A DNA stretch of 64,000 nucleotides, taken from NCBI GenBank assembly GCA_011033025.1, contig WFMF01000106.1, forward strand, positions 186,001-250,000, read 5' to 3'. How positions within the stretch are numbered: position 1 is the stretch's first letter; the number at the start of each line of letters is the position of its first letter. Shown one piece after another: positions 45,691 to 56,274 of the stretch. This DNA is from Beroe forskalii. Lineage: Eukaryota > Ctenophora > Nuda > Beroida > Beroidae. The position numbers and the translations under genes were made by a program. The notes beneath the pieces are model-generated. The model had not been told where the DNA came from and made no database searches. It saw only the letters and a list, made by a program, of their open reading frames with translations.

Positions 45691-46814
45691 AAACATCTTA
45701 GGCGTGTTGTTTTTCCTCACCCCCCCCCCCCTTTACCAATTTGCGTGAGATGTCCATCATAAATTGTCGAATATGAATGTGTACAGTAGTACTTTTAGCG
45801 AAATGTGATTATCTGGCATAGGATTTAATGACCCCTCTACAGTCTACATCGGACATCTCCTTCCACATCGGTACCGTCTTTGTCTGTAAGTCTGTAGTTA
45901 CAGGGTTAACAAGGTTTACAAGGTTTAAAAATAAATATAAACCAGCAAACGGTTTATATTGTCATATTGTGGATCTCTTTTTGGTTACATGCGTGGTTGA
46001 TTCTATTATAAGGGTTCACTATTAAGATTAAAGACAGATTCTTTCCCTTGTGTTCTTTTTTTCTTTAGGGTGACCAATCTGCAAACAAACGAGCAAGCTA
46101 GCTAAATTCCATTTAAATTGATATTATTAATAGGCAATATCTAATTCTTTCAATTAAGAATGATGTTTTAGACTTCTATTTATTAACTGATTCATCCAAC
46201 TGATGTTTAAAAGTACCCAAGAGGGCTTTGCTACATTATCTGCCCGAGTGTCCAGCCCCTGATTCCTGAACAGCAAGTTGTCCTACGTTTCTAACGGGCT
46301 TCACAGGTCCATCATTCACGCTTTGCGGGTCTGTGGCAGACAAAACTTTATTACTTTGCCGAACGAAGGCGTTTAACTGGGACACGCTCAAATGATGGTG
46401 GTCTTACAGCCATTACTCTTCAAATCAAATTATTTTATGTTTTATGTAGTTCATGAATAACCTCGTCCAGAAAACACTTCAAATTATCATAATACACTGT
46501 TATCTACTCATTACTGATTAGCTCCTCAATTATTTGTATAAGCATTGCATCTTACTAGGGCTTAGTGTCATGCTAAATACCATGGCACCCAAAATAACAA
46601 TCCCTCAGATTTAGGGTTCCGACCCATATCTTTGATTAAACGTCCTCGTCCATATCGGTGTTTTCCAAAACTGATATAATAGACCGGGATACATCTTTTT
46701 TTTCGTTCAAGACCTGTCCACGGTTCTATACCGACTTGGTTTCCGGTGACGAACAATGAAATAAAATCTAAAATTAGCATATTAAATGGTCAAAGATACT
46801 AACATGGATCTTAC
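45691..46814. other. No feature supported
   Basis: Contains a C homopolymer at about 45720-45731. Otherwise it is AT-rich DNA with no exon or repeat I can support. Confidence 0.4.
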
Positions 46815-47082
46815 ACTGTGTAAATGGTACCTTGCAACTTCTATTTCCCTTCTTTCCCTTCCCTTAAACGGTATCTGCTTCAGGAAATCAGCTGATTGCT
46901 GAGCTACTTCATCTGCCAAGTAGGTGGTGATAGCAATTAGAAGTGCAGTTGTAATACTCATTTGGGCAAGGGAATCACCTGGCGTACTGATTATCAGTCT
47001 CCATCCAAAACACGGCAGCAGTATCATAGCTACCAAGAGGATTTTCCAGACCCCATCAAAAGCCCAAACCTCCGGGGGTAAA
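46815..47082 (-). CDS. Exon with two hydrophobic segments, unrecognised gene
   Basis: Open for 89 codons between an acceptor (TCATGTGCAG) and a donor (AGT|GTAAGA). It encodes LPPEVWAFDGVWKILLVAMI and onward, a probable membrane helix, then TTALLIAITTYLA and a charged stretch (FKGRERREIEVARYH). I do not recognise the family. A shortened, decayed relative of its start lies at about 48330-48400 (GPPEVRALDGA). It may belong to the same gene as 47284-47780 through alternative splicing, or to a neighbour; the phases do not join directly to the exon at 47625. Confidence 0.4.
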
Positions 47083-47283
47083 CTGCACATGAAGATCATA
47101 TTCAAAATTGAGCACTCAATTCAAAAACTTGTGCTCGTTCACGACATTCAAAAAGAATAGGATGTCATAGACTTATTTAGAATTTATTTAATTTTAGCAT
47201 TTTCTAGTAGGTAATCAAAAAATCAAGTTTATGTATTTTTCTTAATTCTTATTTCTACGTATTCCATATCTAGAAGTGAGAAA

Positions 47284-47780
47284 TCAGTAGTTCTTTATAG
47301 CACTCCATTCTTTCCCAATCTTCAAATACTGTGGGCGTAGTTGTAGCCACTTAGCCAGCTCTTCGAGCTGATGTCGGGCCAGGAACTGAGGGAGAATTTG
47401 ATCCGTGATTCTGGCAACGCCCTTTTCAATACTTTTTTATCCGAGAACTCATCAAGCTAGAAATCCACAATTTAATTTTGTAACGATTGTTCCAAATGAT
47501 TGTTCTTATAAAATGGACTTCATGCGTCTTATCAATATCAGCAGTTCAAACCATTCTGTCAAAAACTGCATCATAAGATCCAGAGAAAGGTCAAAAAGTC
47601 CTGTTTGATAATTATCATACTCACAGCTGGCATACTGATAACCAGGTCCAATCCCACGTCCGAAACACCTTTATCAAGGAGGTCCTTTGCCAAAGCGCTT
47701 ACCACATTGTAAAAAAGGGGTGTGGCCAGCGGGGCTTGCCGGTTGATTCTTAGATTAAAGTATTTATTCTTTTCTTGGTC
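47284..47780 (-). CDS. Last two exons of an unrecognised gene
   Basis: Exons 47625-47780 and 47284-47385, both phase 0. The borders are strong: an acceptor after TTTTATAG, donor GCT|GTGAGT, and acceptor ATTCTCCCTCAG. The joined protein runs DQEKNKYFNLRINRQAPLAT through VISMPA into FLARHQLEELAKWLQLRPQY and ends KNY-stop. Lengths and phases are clean, so this looks like a real 3' gene end. Upstream exons are probably among those in the 49-56 kb minus-strand cluster. A decayed second copy of the last exon is at 48600-48680. Confidence 0.5.
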
Positions 47781-48299
47781 CTATAAAATCGATGTATGGG
47801 ATAATTATATTCATATTCCAAAAGGTGCGCTGCCCTTGGCCCAGGGGCATGCCCTTTTATGTTTTCTTCACCACTGTTTATGTTTTCTTCTCCACTGTAT
47901 CTATTGTTTATACAGTGAGGTTTGCAGGGACCTCATAATTCATGAGTTTCTTACCATAACTTAGAAAATATTTATTATTTATACCAGAGTTAAGTCCGTA
48001 CAACGGATTTCACTGTGCTATACATTCTGTTACATTTAACACACTTGACTTCTTCGGTTGGTTCACCTTGCGGCTGTAGCAAGGTTTGACGTGAGACTGT
48101 CTTTGTCTCTGGGAGACAACGATTTGGCGTGAGATTGTCTTAGTCTCTGGTTAGAGTTTTCGGACCACTTTATGTGTCTGAGGTTCTTTCAGGAATTTCT
48201 GCGTTTGTTGCGAAGACTCTTTAGGAGCCTTGTAGTGAAATTACCACGTCATAGTCACGGGACCATTCATTTATACGAATTAAAACACAAAATATGACT

Positions 48300-48900
48300 G
48301 GCTACCGAGGGGATTTTACCGAGGGATCAGCTGGCGTACTGGTGACCAGGCTCCATCCAAAGCCCGAACCTCCGGAGGTCCACTGCACATGGTACCATGT
48401 TGGACACTTAATTAATAATCTTGCGCGCGTTTACGACATTCAAAAAGATTTAATCAGGATGTCATAAACTTATTTAGAATTTATTATTATAAGTATTTTC
48501 TAGATAATCAACAATTAAAGTATATGTACTTTCCTTGATTGATTAATTATCCTTTCATCCAGAAATATTATTTTGCTCCCTATCCATTCCCAATCTTCAA
48601 ATGCTGTGGGCGTAGCTGCTGTAGCCAGCTCTTGATCGAGCTGATGTCGGGTCAGGAACTGAGGGAGAATAGATGTTAGTCCCCGATTCTTCTGACAACG
48701 CCCTTTTCAACACTTTTCTATCCGAAAACTCATCAAGCTATCAATCCACAATAGCACTATGTACTTTTGTAATGGTTATTCCAATCGAGCTATCTTATAA
48801 AATGGACTTCATGCGTCTTATCAGCAGCTGGGCACAATGATTACAGACGAATTACCCCAGTGAATTATTTCCCCAATTTTCCACCATTCAAGCATCATAA
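48300..48900 (-). pseudogene. Decayed direct duplicate of 46.95-47.55 kb
   Basis: In the same order and orientation it contains TGTGCAGTGGACCTCCGGAG (compare 47.08 kb), a TTTACGACATTCAAAAAGA block (compare 47.14 kb), CTCCCTCAGTTCCTGACCCG (compare 47.39 kb) and ATAAGACGCATGAAGTCC. The offset is about 1.3 kb. Both coding parts are shortened and no longer have a long open frame. Confidence 0.6.
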
Positions 48901-49387
48901 ACAAGTAAAACAGGACGGGCTTGATCCCGCTGCTGGCAAGGTGCCAGGTGGCAACCAGGGAGGAGCAGCTTTCTCATCTGGGCGCTGCTTCCCGGTGTCT
49001 AGCGTCCTATAGGAGTTGAGTATTCCATCTCCACCGGCGAGATAAGGGCACCATCATTGGAAAAGCAAAGTGAAACACGAGCAACTCACTGTAAACCCTT
49101 TGCGACCGAAGTGTCCTCTCACGCACGTGTATTACAGGTGTCTTGCGTCCTATACCTCCTCTTCGACAACGTCACGCCTTGCTGTGCAACCGTTGGAAGC
49201 ACTCTGAATAGCGAATCGTCGACTGTTCGCAAGCTCTGAAATGAATAACCTCGGATTATCAATTGACGTGGATATACCTTTCTTTATACTTTATAGAAAA
49301 TAAATTATCCATATTATTATGATTTTGAACCACATTTAAGATCCACCACCCTTGAAATAACCAACTTAAATCAATTAAAGAACTTAC

Positions 49388-49478
49388 GATTCTCTTAAGA
49401 GGGTATGGGGGTTGGTTTCTCCAACCACCTCTAATTTCTTCGCTTCTGCTGCATGGCCAGATTCTACCCATGTTTCAA
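49388..49478 (-). CDS. Possible exon of the unrecognised minus-strand gene
   Basis: Between acceptor CCCACCCAAG and donor TC|GTAAGT one frame reads ETWVESGHAAEAKKLEVVGE and on to LLRES. The amino-acid composition is gene-like and the borders are good, but I do not know the family and the phase join to the next exon is unproven. Confidence 0.35.
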
Positions 49479-49949
49479 CTTGGGTGGGATTTAAAATTTA
49501 ATCATAACTTCATTAGTTAAATGTTGTGTGTAAAAAATTGGTGGTCATCATGATCATTTATTACAACATTACTCTATAACATCATCTTAGCATCTTAATT
49601 TGTCGTTCTTTTTCTGTTTAATGACCCACGTGACCATTCATTTATAACAATTAAAACAAAATTTAAAAAAGGTCTGATGTGGTCAAGGAAGCCTTGGCAG
49701 GCTTCCACCACTGAACTGTTCCCCAACATGTCTCTTCAATGGTCCGTAGACCCTGAAATTTGTGATTAACAATTGACCTGGATCTACCCTTTTCCATACT
49801 TTGTAAGATTATATTTCAATAATTTTATGGATGGATCACCCCAGATATTGTGGAAGGAGACCCAAAGAAAGGGTGGGGCAGACTATTTCCACGGTCAGTT
49901 CTTTAGTGACTGTGTTTTTAATTCCAAAACATTTACCAGTTCAGCTGGT

Positions 49950-50388
49950 AATGTGTCTTTTGTGAAAGAGGGAACTGTGCCCGGGGGCTGTTCAGGGGGG
50001 GGGGTCAGCCTCATGGTTGATGAGATGAGAGCTATGTGCCAGTTGAAGTATTTATAGTATTTCTGGGCTTTAAAGGATAGGAAGAGATAGCAAATGTGTG
50101 CCTTGGTGTCGGAGATCTTCTTAGGAGGTAGGTAGGTTCCTGGTTCTTATGTCTTTTTGTCAAGGAATCCGCCTGTGTGATAATAGATCACTTCGCACAG
50201 GCTGTTGTTAGAGACATACTCCTGTAGGACTGGGGCACAGAAGACCGAGAAGACCTGCCCTTCTGTTGTGGACAGATCCTCCGGACCGAGGACTTCCCAC
50301 TTTCCTTGGTTACCTTTTCTTGGTTGTCTTTTCTTGGCTGCCTTTTCTTGGTTGCCTTTTCTTGGTTACCTTTTCTTGGTTACGGTAC
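49950..50388 (-). CDS. Long exon, copy A, unrecognised family
   Basis: Starts after acceptor TTTTTTCTAATATAG at 50388 with 14 bp AACCAAGAAAAGGT units (Lys-rich coding). It then reads WEVLGPEDLSTTEGQVFSVF, CAPVLQEYVSNNSLCEVIYY, and after a one-base difference from copy B (a lost A near 50157) KISDTKAHICYLFLSFKAQK and YYKYFNWHIALISSTM. Copy B at 51890-52322 preserves the frame through the point where A slips. Family unknown to me. The cluster looks like tandem exon duplication with partial decay. Confidence 0.45.
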
Positions 50389-51034
50389 CTATATTAGAAA
50401 AAACAATATAGATTAAATTAAATGTCCAAGTTATGCATGAGTTTAGTCCGTGCGAGACGATTTCGCTGGGCAATGACTTAAAAACTTTTGGAACTATTTT
50501 GTTGTTGGTGCTTGGACCCACAATCAAGGGGAAGGTGAAACGGAAATTTATAGAGGGAACTGTGCCCCGGGGGCTGAGGGGTCAGCCTCATCGTTGATGA
50601 GATGAGAGCTATGTGCCAGTTGAAGTATTTGTAATAATTTTTTGGAACTATATGGGTTACAGTTTAGACGGAATTTTACTATTTCATAACCGTTAAAATC
50701 CTACCATGACCCTTGACCTAAGTAGTAATTTCCTCTATTATTTCCTCTACATTCCTATTTTCTATCAGAGATTTTGGTTCCAACGGGGCCTTCAGTCCTT
50801 TTATTGCAATCGTGACTCCTCTTTTAGTCAGCTTGGGAAGAGCTGTCTCTATTACTGATCATTTATTACTACATTACTCTATAACATCATCTTAATTTGT
50901 CGTTCTTTTCTGTTTAATGACCCACATGACTCTTTAGGAGCTTTGTAGTGAAATTCCCACGTCATAGTCACGGGACCAATCATTTATACGAATTAAAACA
51001 CAAAATATGACTGGAAAAATTAAAAAATCTGATG

Positions 51035-51500
51035 TGGTCAAGGAACTACATTAAGATTTGCTCTTCATCCTGGCCCTGGCGGGCTTCCACAACTGAATCT
51101 GTTCCCGAGCATGTTTCCTCGATTTTCCTAGGCCCTGAAATGAAATCTATGATTAAAAATTGACCTGAATCTACCCTTTTTTCGTACTTTATAAGTCTAT
51201 ATTTCAATAATTTTATGAATATGCATTTAAAATCGGTAAAATCCCACCCCGTTTCTTGTCTGTTGAAACAACTCAACCTTGATTGAGGGACTCACCGTGA
51301 CCCAGTGACCCTCTTTGGATATGGTGGATTCGCTAACCCATCGGAGCTCCACCTTTCGTTTATTGAAGCCCCTAACACACCAGCCATATCCAGTTTTACA
51401 GCAGAATTTGTTCTTCGTCATGACCCTGATGGGTCTCCACAACGGGGACGGTGCCCCAACATCTCTCTTCAATGGTCCGTAGACCCTGAAATTTGTGATT
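51035..51500 (-). pseudogene. Tandem copies of a short exon (GLRTIEE...CWGTV) and its neighbour
   Basis: A motif encoding GLRTIEERCWGTVPVVETHQ then GHDEEQILL occurs near 51.45 kb. Related copies are near 51.1 kb (EARQGQDEEQILM), 49.7 kb and 55.1 kb. A second block ending STISKEGHWVT|GTGAGT follows at about 51.3 kb. The flanks repeat too (TATATTTCAATAATTTTATG at 51.2, 51.55 and 49.8 kb), giving a unit of roughly 355 bp. The copies differ in frame, so most are probably non-functional. Confidence 0.45.
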
Positions 51501-51889
51501 AACAATTGACCTGGATCTACCCTTTTCCATACTTTATAAGTCTATATTTCAATAATTTTATGAATACGCATTTAAAATTGGCAAAATCCCATCCCCCTTT
51601 CTAGTTTGTTGAAACAATTCAATCTTGATTGAGTGACTTACTGTAACACGCTAAGGATAAGGGTGGTTGTGAGTCCAGCGTAGCTCCACCTTTTCTTTGT
51701 TTACCTTTTGTTGGTAACCTATTCTTGGTTCACTTTTCTTGGTTACCTTTTCTTGGTTACCTATATTAGAAAAAACAATATTATAGATTTAAATGTCCAA
51801 GTCATGCATGAGTTAAGTCCGTGCGAGACGATTTCGCTGGGCAATGACTTGAAAATTTTTTTTTTGGAACTATCTTGTTGTTGGTACTT

Positions 51890-52322
51890 GCCTCATGTGT
51901 CATGGTTGATGAGATCAGAGCTATGTGCCAGTTGAAGTACTTGTAATATTTTTGAGCTTTGAAGGACAGGAAGAGATATCAAATGTGTGCCTTGGTGTCG
52001 GAGATCTTCTTAGGGGGTAGGTAAGTTCTTATGTCTTTTGTGTCAAGGAATTCGCCAGTGTGATAATTAATTACTTCGCAAAGGCTATTGTTAGAGACAT
52101 ACTCCTGTAGGACTGGGGCACAGAAAACCCAGAGAACCTGCCCTTCTGTAGTGGACAGATCCTCTGGACCGAGGACTTCCCACTTTTCTTGGTTACCTTT
52201 TCTTGGTTGTCTTTTCTTGGATGTCTTTTCATGGTTGTCTTTTCTTGGTTGTCTTTTCTTGGCTGCCTTTGCTTGGTTGCCTTTTCTTGGTTGCCTTTTC
52301 TTGGTTACATTTTCTTGGTTAC
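51890..52322 (-). CDS. Long exon, copy B, unrecognised family
   Basis: Same acceptor (TTTTTTCTAATATAG) and 14 bp units as copy A, here about ten units. Then EVLGPEDLSTTEGQVLWVFC, YVSNNSLCEVINYHTGEFLD and TKDIRTYLPPKKISDTKAHI, where an in-frame stop follows. Sequence beyond it matches copy A (KYFNWHIALISSTM). Each copy therefore has a different lesion. The 14 bp unit is not a multiple of three, so unit number changes the reading frame. Confidence 0.4.
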
Positions 52323-52559
52323 CTATATTAGAAAAAACAATATAGATTTAAATGTCCAAGTTATGCATGAGTTTAGTCCGTGCGAGACGATTTCGCTGGG
52401 CAATGACTTGAAGAACTTTTTGGAACTATCTTGTTGGTGCTTGTTCTTTCTTTTGTTGTATCTGTACCCCCATTTGCATTATTGTCAGCTAGTGAAGAGC
52501 TGTCTCTACTGTTGCCAGTGTAATCATGCATTAATTGGCTGTTGACTGTTGAGGACAGC

Positions 52560-53194
52560 GTGCTGTCTTTTGATTGGTTGACCGCACCATACTGTGTGTT
52601 GATTGGCTAACTGCTAACGACAATGTATACACACGCTATGTACATTATTACCGGCGTGTACACTGAACGTTTAATAGCATCAAATATGCTCCATCCCCTT
52701 GACTTACGTTGATATTATGTTCTTTTTACTACAGCTGTACAGTGTACATTGCGCTCATATTACGCTGTGAATAAAATTGCCGTATCATTTAATTAGATTT
52801 TCCTTAATTCTTCTTGAAAGAATTTGGAGAAAAAACTATCTTTGCCTTTTGGGGAGAGAATATCAATCTTTTCTTTTGTTATTTCATTATATCATCTTAT
52901 TCGAACATGTACCGAATGTTCGCATCATGCTGCATTTTAACATAATGCTGCATCTCAACATAATGATGTATTGACTTGGGTATGCCCATTTAGCGTATAA
53001 TATTGGCTGCAAAGCACAATACATGCTTGTACACCATGTATATATCGAGTATATTATACCGGTAACTTTATCCATTTTATGTGGCTAATGATTGTATTTT
53101 GTTTCGCTGGAGTTGTTAATAGAATGAACACAAATGTGGGCTTGATAGCCGTCTGCATCACTCGTTAGCCATCGGATGGTGTGTTGTTTTAGGT
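52560..53194. other. No gene supported
   Basis: 52540-52620 repeats GATTGGTTGAC or GATTGGCTAAC-like phrases. Otherwise AT-rich and without recognisable features. Confidence 0.35.
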
Positions 53195-53201
53195 CTTGGG
53201 T

Positions 53202-54492
53202 CGGGGGATATCAGTGAGTAAGTGCACAGACCTTATGCCCACTTACTCACGTGGTGGTCGTGCTCCAAAATTCAGAAATGCAGTTACTCACATTGCAGTT
53301 ACTCATAGGGAATTCTTTGAAAAGGGTGGTGTCCCAAGGTCATGCCAAATATCACTTACTCATTTGTGAGTAAGTGCAGCAAAAACCGCAATATATGTGG
53401 CTTTGTCGGGATGTAAATATAGGTATTTCAAAGCATTTTGGTGTGGTATATGATTGTATCTCAAAATTGAAGTCACAACTAATTATAGAACTATATCTAG
53501 AACTATATCTAGCCAGTTTATTTAGATATTGATTACATGATTACACCGCATCATACATACATATTACCTACATTACCAGCATTACTATCTCTATACTCTC
53601 TATACAGTCTACTTGGCGCGTATAATGATCGTGTACAGAGCCGGTCTGGAGACAAAATAGTGAACGGTACTGAAGCATAGCAGTAACTTTAATGAGATTA
53701 TAATGTTTTTCTAATCCCAGTGGATCCCAGAATTGATACTTTGATACGGCGTCTACTGCAGTACACGTCCATAGTCCATACCTACTGAGTCTGACTTTCT
53801 ATTCGTGACCGTGTGAAGTTGTGCGGGTACTTTTTCGTTGAATGTTCAACAATCAACAGTTTTCCCCATAATAAAATCAAACGGTTAGGTTATTAAATAT
53901 TCATAATTTGCAATTATTATTGTCTTCTTGTGTGCAGATCCACACAATCATTTTTATGGTTGAGATTCAACGTATGTAATACGCTCTAGTTTATGATAAA
54001 AGCTTGTTATGACTCGTGAATAATAATTTTTTTTTCATAATTTCTTCTATGAACTATAGAAATTAGAAAATAAATTAAACATTCCTAACATGGTAGGGAT
54101 CATACTGCTATCAATACATGTAATATATATTAAGTATCCCTATCCTATCACTATTTTATAGTTTAAGCGGGTGTATTAGTGAACCAATAGAAAGTTATAC
54201 TTTTATTATTATATCAAGGCAGAAATTTGTATTTAGTGATCTGATCTAGCGTGTAAAATCTACCATTCATCAGAATGTTGCATTTTGTTGAAATAAAATT
54301 CTGTCATAACTGTCTAAATAGTCAAATTAGCCGATATTTTGGGGTGGTGCCTGAAAAATTTTTCAAAAATCACTTAGTATTAATTGGATTATTGTGAGTA
54401 ACTGCAATATGGGGTGGGTGGTATCTCTGAAATTTGGCTAAATGCACTTTCTCACCATATATGTCTGTGCACTTACTCACTGATATCCCCCG
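53202..54492. mobile_element. 1.29 kb TIR element with 7 bp target duplication
   Basis: The ends CGGGGGATATCAGTGAGTAA and the exact complement (TTACTCACTGATATCCCCCG) are inverted for about 29 bases. CTTGGGT flanks both sides (53195-53201 and 54493-54499). TTACTCAC or GTGAGTAA recurs many times near the left end and near the right end, as subterminal binding-site-like repeats. No transposase frame is evident. The superfamily is not clear from the ends. Confidence 0.8.
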
Positions 54493-55367
54493 CTTGGGTA
54501 AATGTATTGTTTGACATTATGCAAAGTTATTTCAGATCGATTTGCGTACTAAAATAATATATCGTATGAAATTCAGAATTTAATAAGCCTAACATCCTGC
54601 AAGTACAAATATGTTGGAAAACAAATCGACACGTTTAATCTAGATCATATGCGACCTTGATTATTCAGTGAACGAGTTATGGCAACAAATAATTCACGGC
54701 AGCATTAACCTCTTTTTACATTATTAATCTGGCAATTTACGGTCGTTCGCCAGTCTACTATAATATGTTTTATGAAGTAAAATTAATTGCTTGATTATGC
54801 TTTCTAACTGGAGTGTTTATTTCAAAATTCTTACATTTTACCAAGGAACACTCCTGCGATCTGGGCAATCCACAGCATAAGCATTGTTGTGACTTTATAT
54901 TGTCCTATACTGGAGTATGATTTCTTCTCAGCAAATCTTCCACTACTTTCAACTAGGTTTAAAGGAATAAAGGTTTAAAGGAATAAAATTCAAAATACTG
55001 TTACAGGTCAAGGAACAAGAACTATTACATTAAAACTATTACATTAAAATTTGCTCTTCATCCTGGCCCTGGCGAGCTTCCGCCACTGGAGTCTGGAACT
55101 GTTCCCCAACATGTGTCTTCCATTGTTCGCAGGCCTTGGAATGAAATCTGTGATCAACTGTTCTAGGTTACCGTTTCTGATTTTTCAGAGTACCGTAGTA
55201 TGATTTCTTCTCACCAAATCTTCCACTACTTTCCAATAGGTTTAAAATATGTTTGAAATGGGAATATAATTCAAAATACTGTTACATTTCAATTATAACG
55301 TGAGAAAATATTTTGATTAATAATAATAAATAAGAACCTACTGCTACTATACTACTACGCTGTACAA

Positions 55368-56200
55368 TTGAAAGGAGTTCACCACAACAGCTCCTTTCCT
55401 TCGTTGAGAACGTTCTTATTAATCGACATTCTTTGCTTTCTTAAAGCATTTTCTGCCGTGAAACACGGCTCAACTCCTGTGCTCTTACTAGTACATCTCA
55501 CAGTGTCCTCCTTATTATTATTGAAAAATAATTTAAATTTCATCATCACCAAGGGTCTTAAAATCAATATATTACATTTTACAGTCGTTGGCCATGCATT
55601 GAAATGCTTGTCACTGCCTGATGTTTACGTCTTGGAAACAGTAAGTCAACTGCTAGTGAAGAGTCATCTTCACTTAAAATTATATCTTTGCTTCTTTCTT
55701 TCGGCGCAATTCTTGTTATTCTATTCAAGTTTCTTTCACACAAGTCTTCCCGCTCTCATATTTCTAGAAATATTTCTAATATTTCAATATCTATGTTAAA
55801 AGTGCAGTGAGTAACCACTAATGTGAAAACGGCTCTCTGAGCAAGCTTGAGGAGATATCCTGTTTGTTGTAAACTGGAGGTCTCGAGGCAACAAGAAACA
55901 AACGCTGAGTTTGCAAATACCTGAAACTGTGCATTTCCTGTGCTTTTATCAGTTTATTTCACAGTGTCGTCCTTTCCATATCAAAAACCAAGTTATAAAT
56001 TACGCCGTTACAAAATTATAAAATGCTTGTCACTGCCAAGATACTTCCCTGTAGGTCTTGGTACTCATAGGTTTCGTCCAGTTTGAGCCATAATGAGGAG
56101 TTATCTCGCTTCAAATTATATCTGCTTCTTTCACTTGGTGCAATTGTTATTTCACACAAGCCTTCTCGCTTAAGTATTTCCAGAAAGGTAGATGACCATC
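55368..56200 (-). pseudogene. Tandem pair of exon copies, unrecognised gene
   Basis: At 56010-56200 the minus strand is open for about 60 codons (FLEILKREGLCEITIAPSER ... YEYQDLQGSILAVTSIL). A related block at 55590-55780 has the same landmarks (TTGTGTGAAA, CGAAAGAAAGAAGC, GCAGTGACAAGCATTT) but no open frame. The spacing is about 400 bp. A long plus-strand frame over 55368-55799 is the antisense of this and has no family signature. Confidence 0.4.
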
Positions 56201-56274
56201 TTGCAATGAGACGGTGTTTAATTTAAAACATACTAAGAGTTGGGCACGATTACATCGAATGCACTTGTCCCCTG

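Noticed and set aside
55368-55799. 143-codon hydrophobic plus-strand frame
   Set aside because: It is the antisense of a decayed exon copy on the minus strand; the neighbouring copy keeps the minus-strand frame open.
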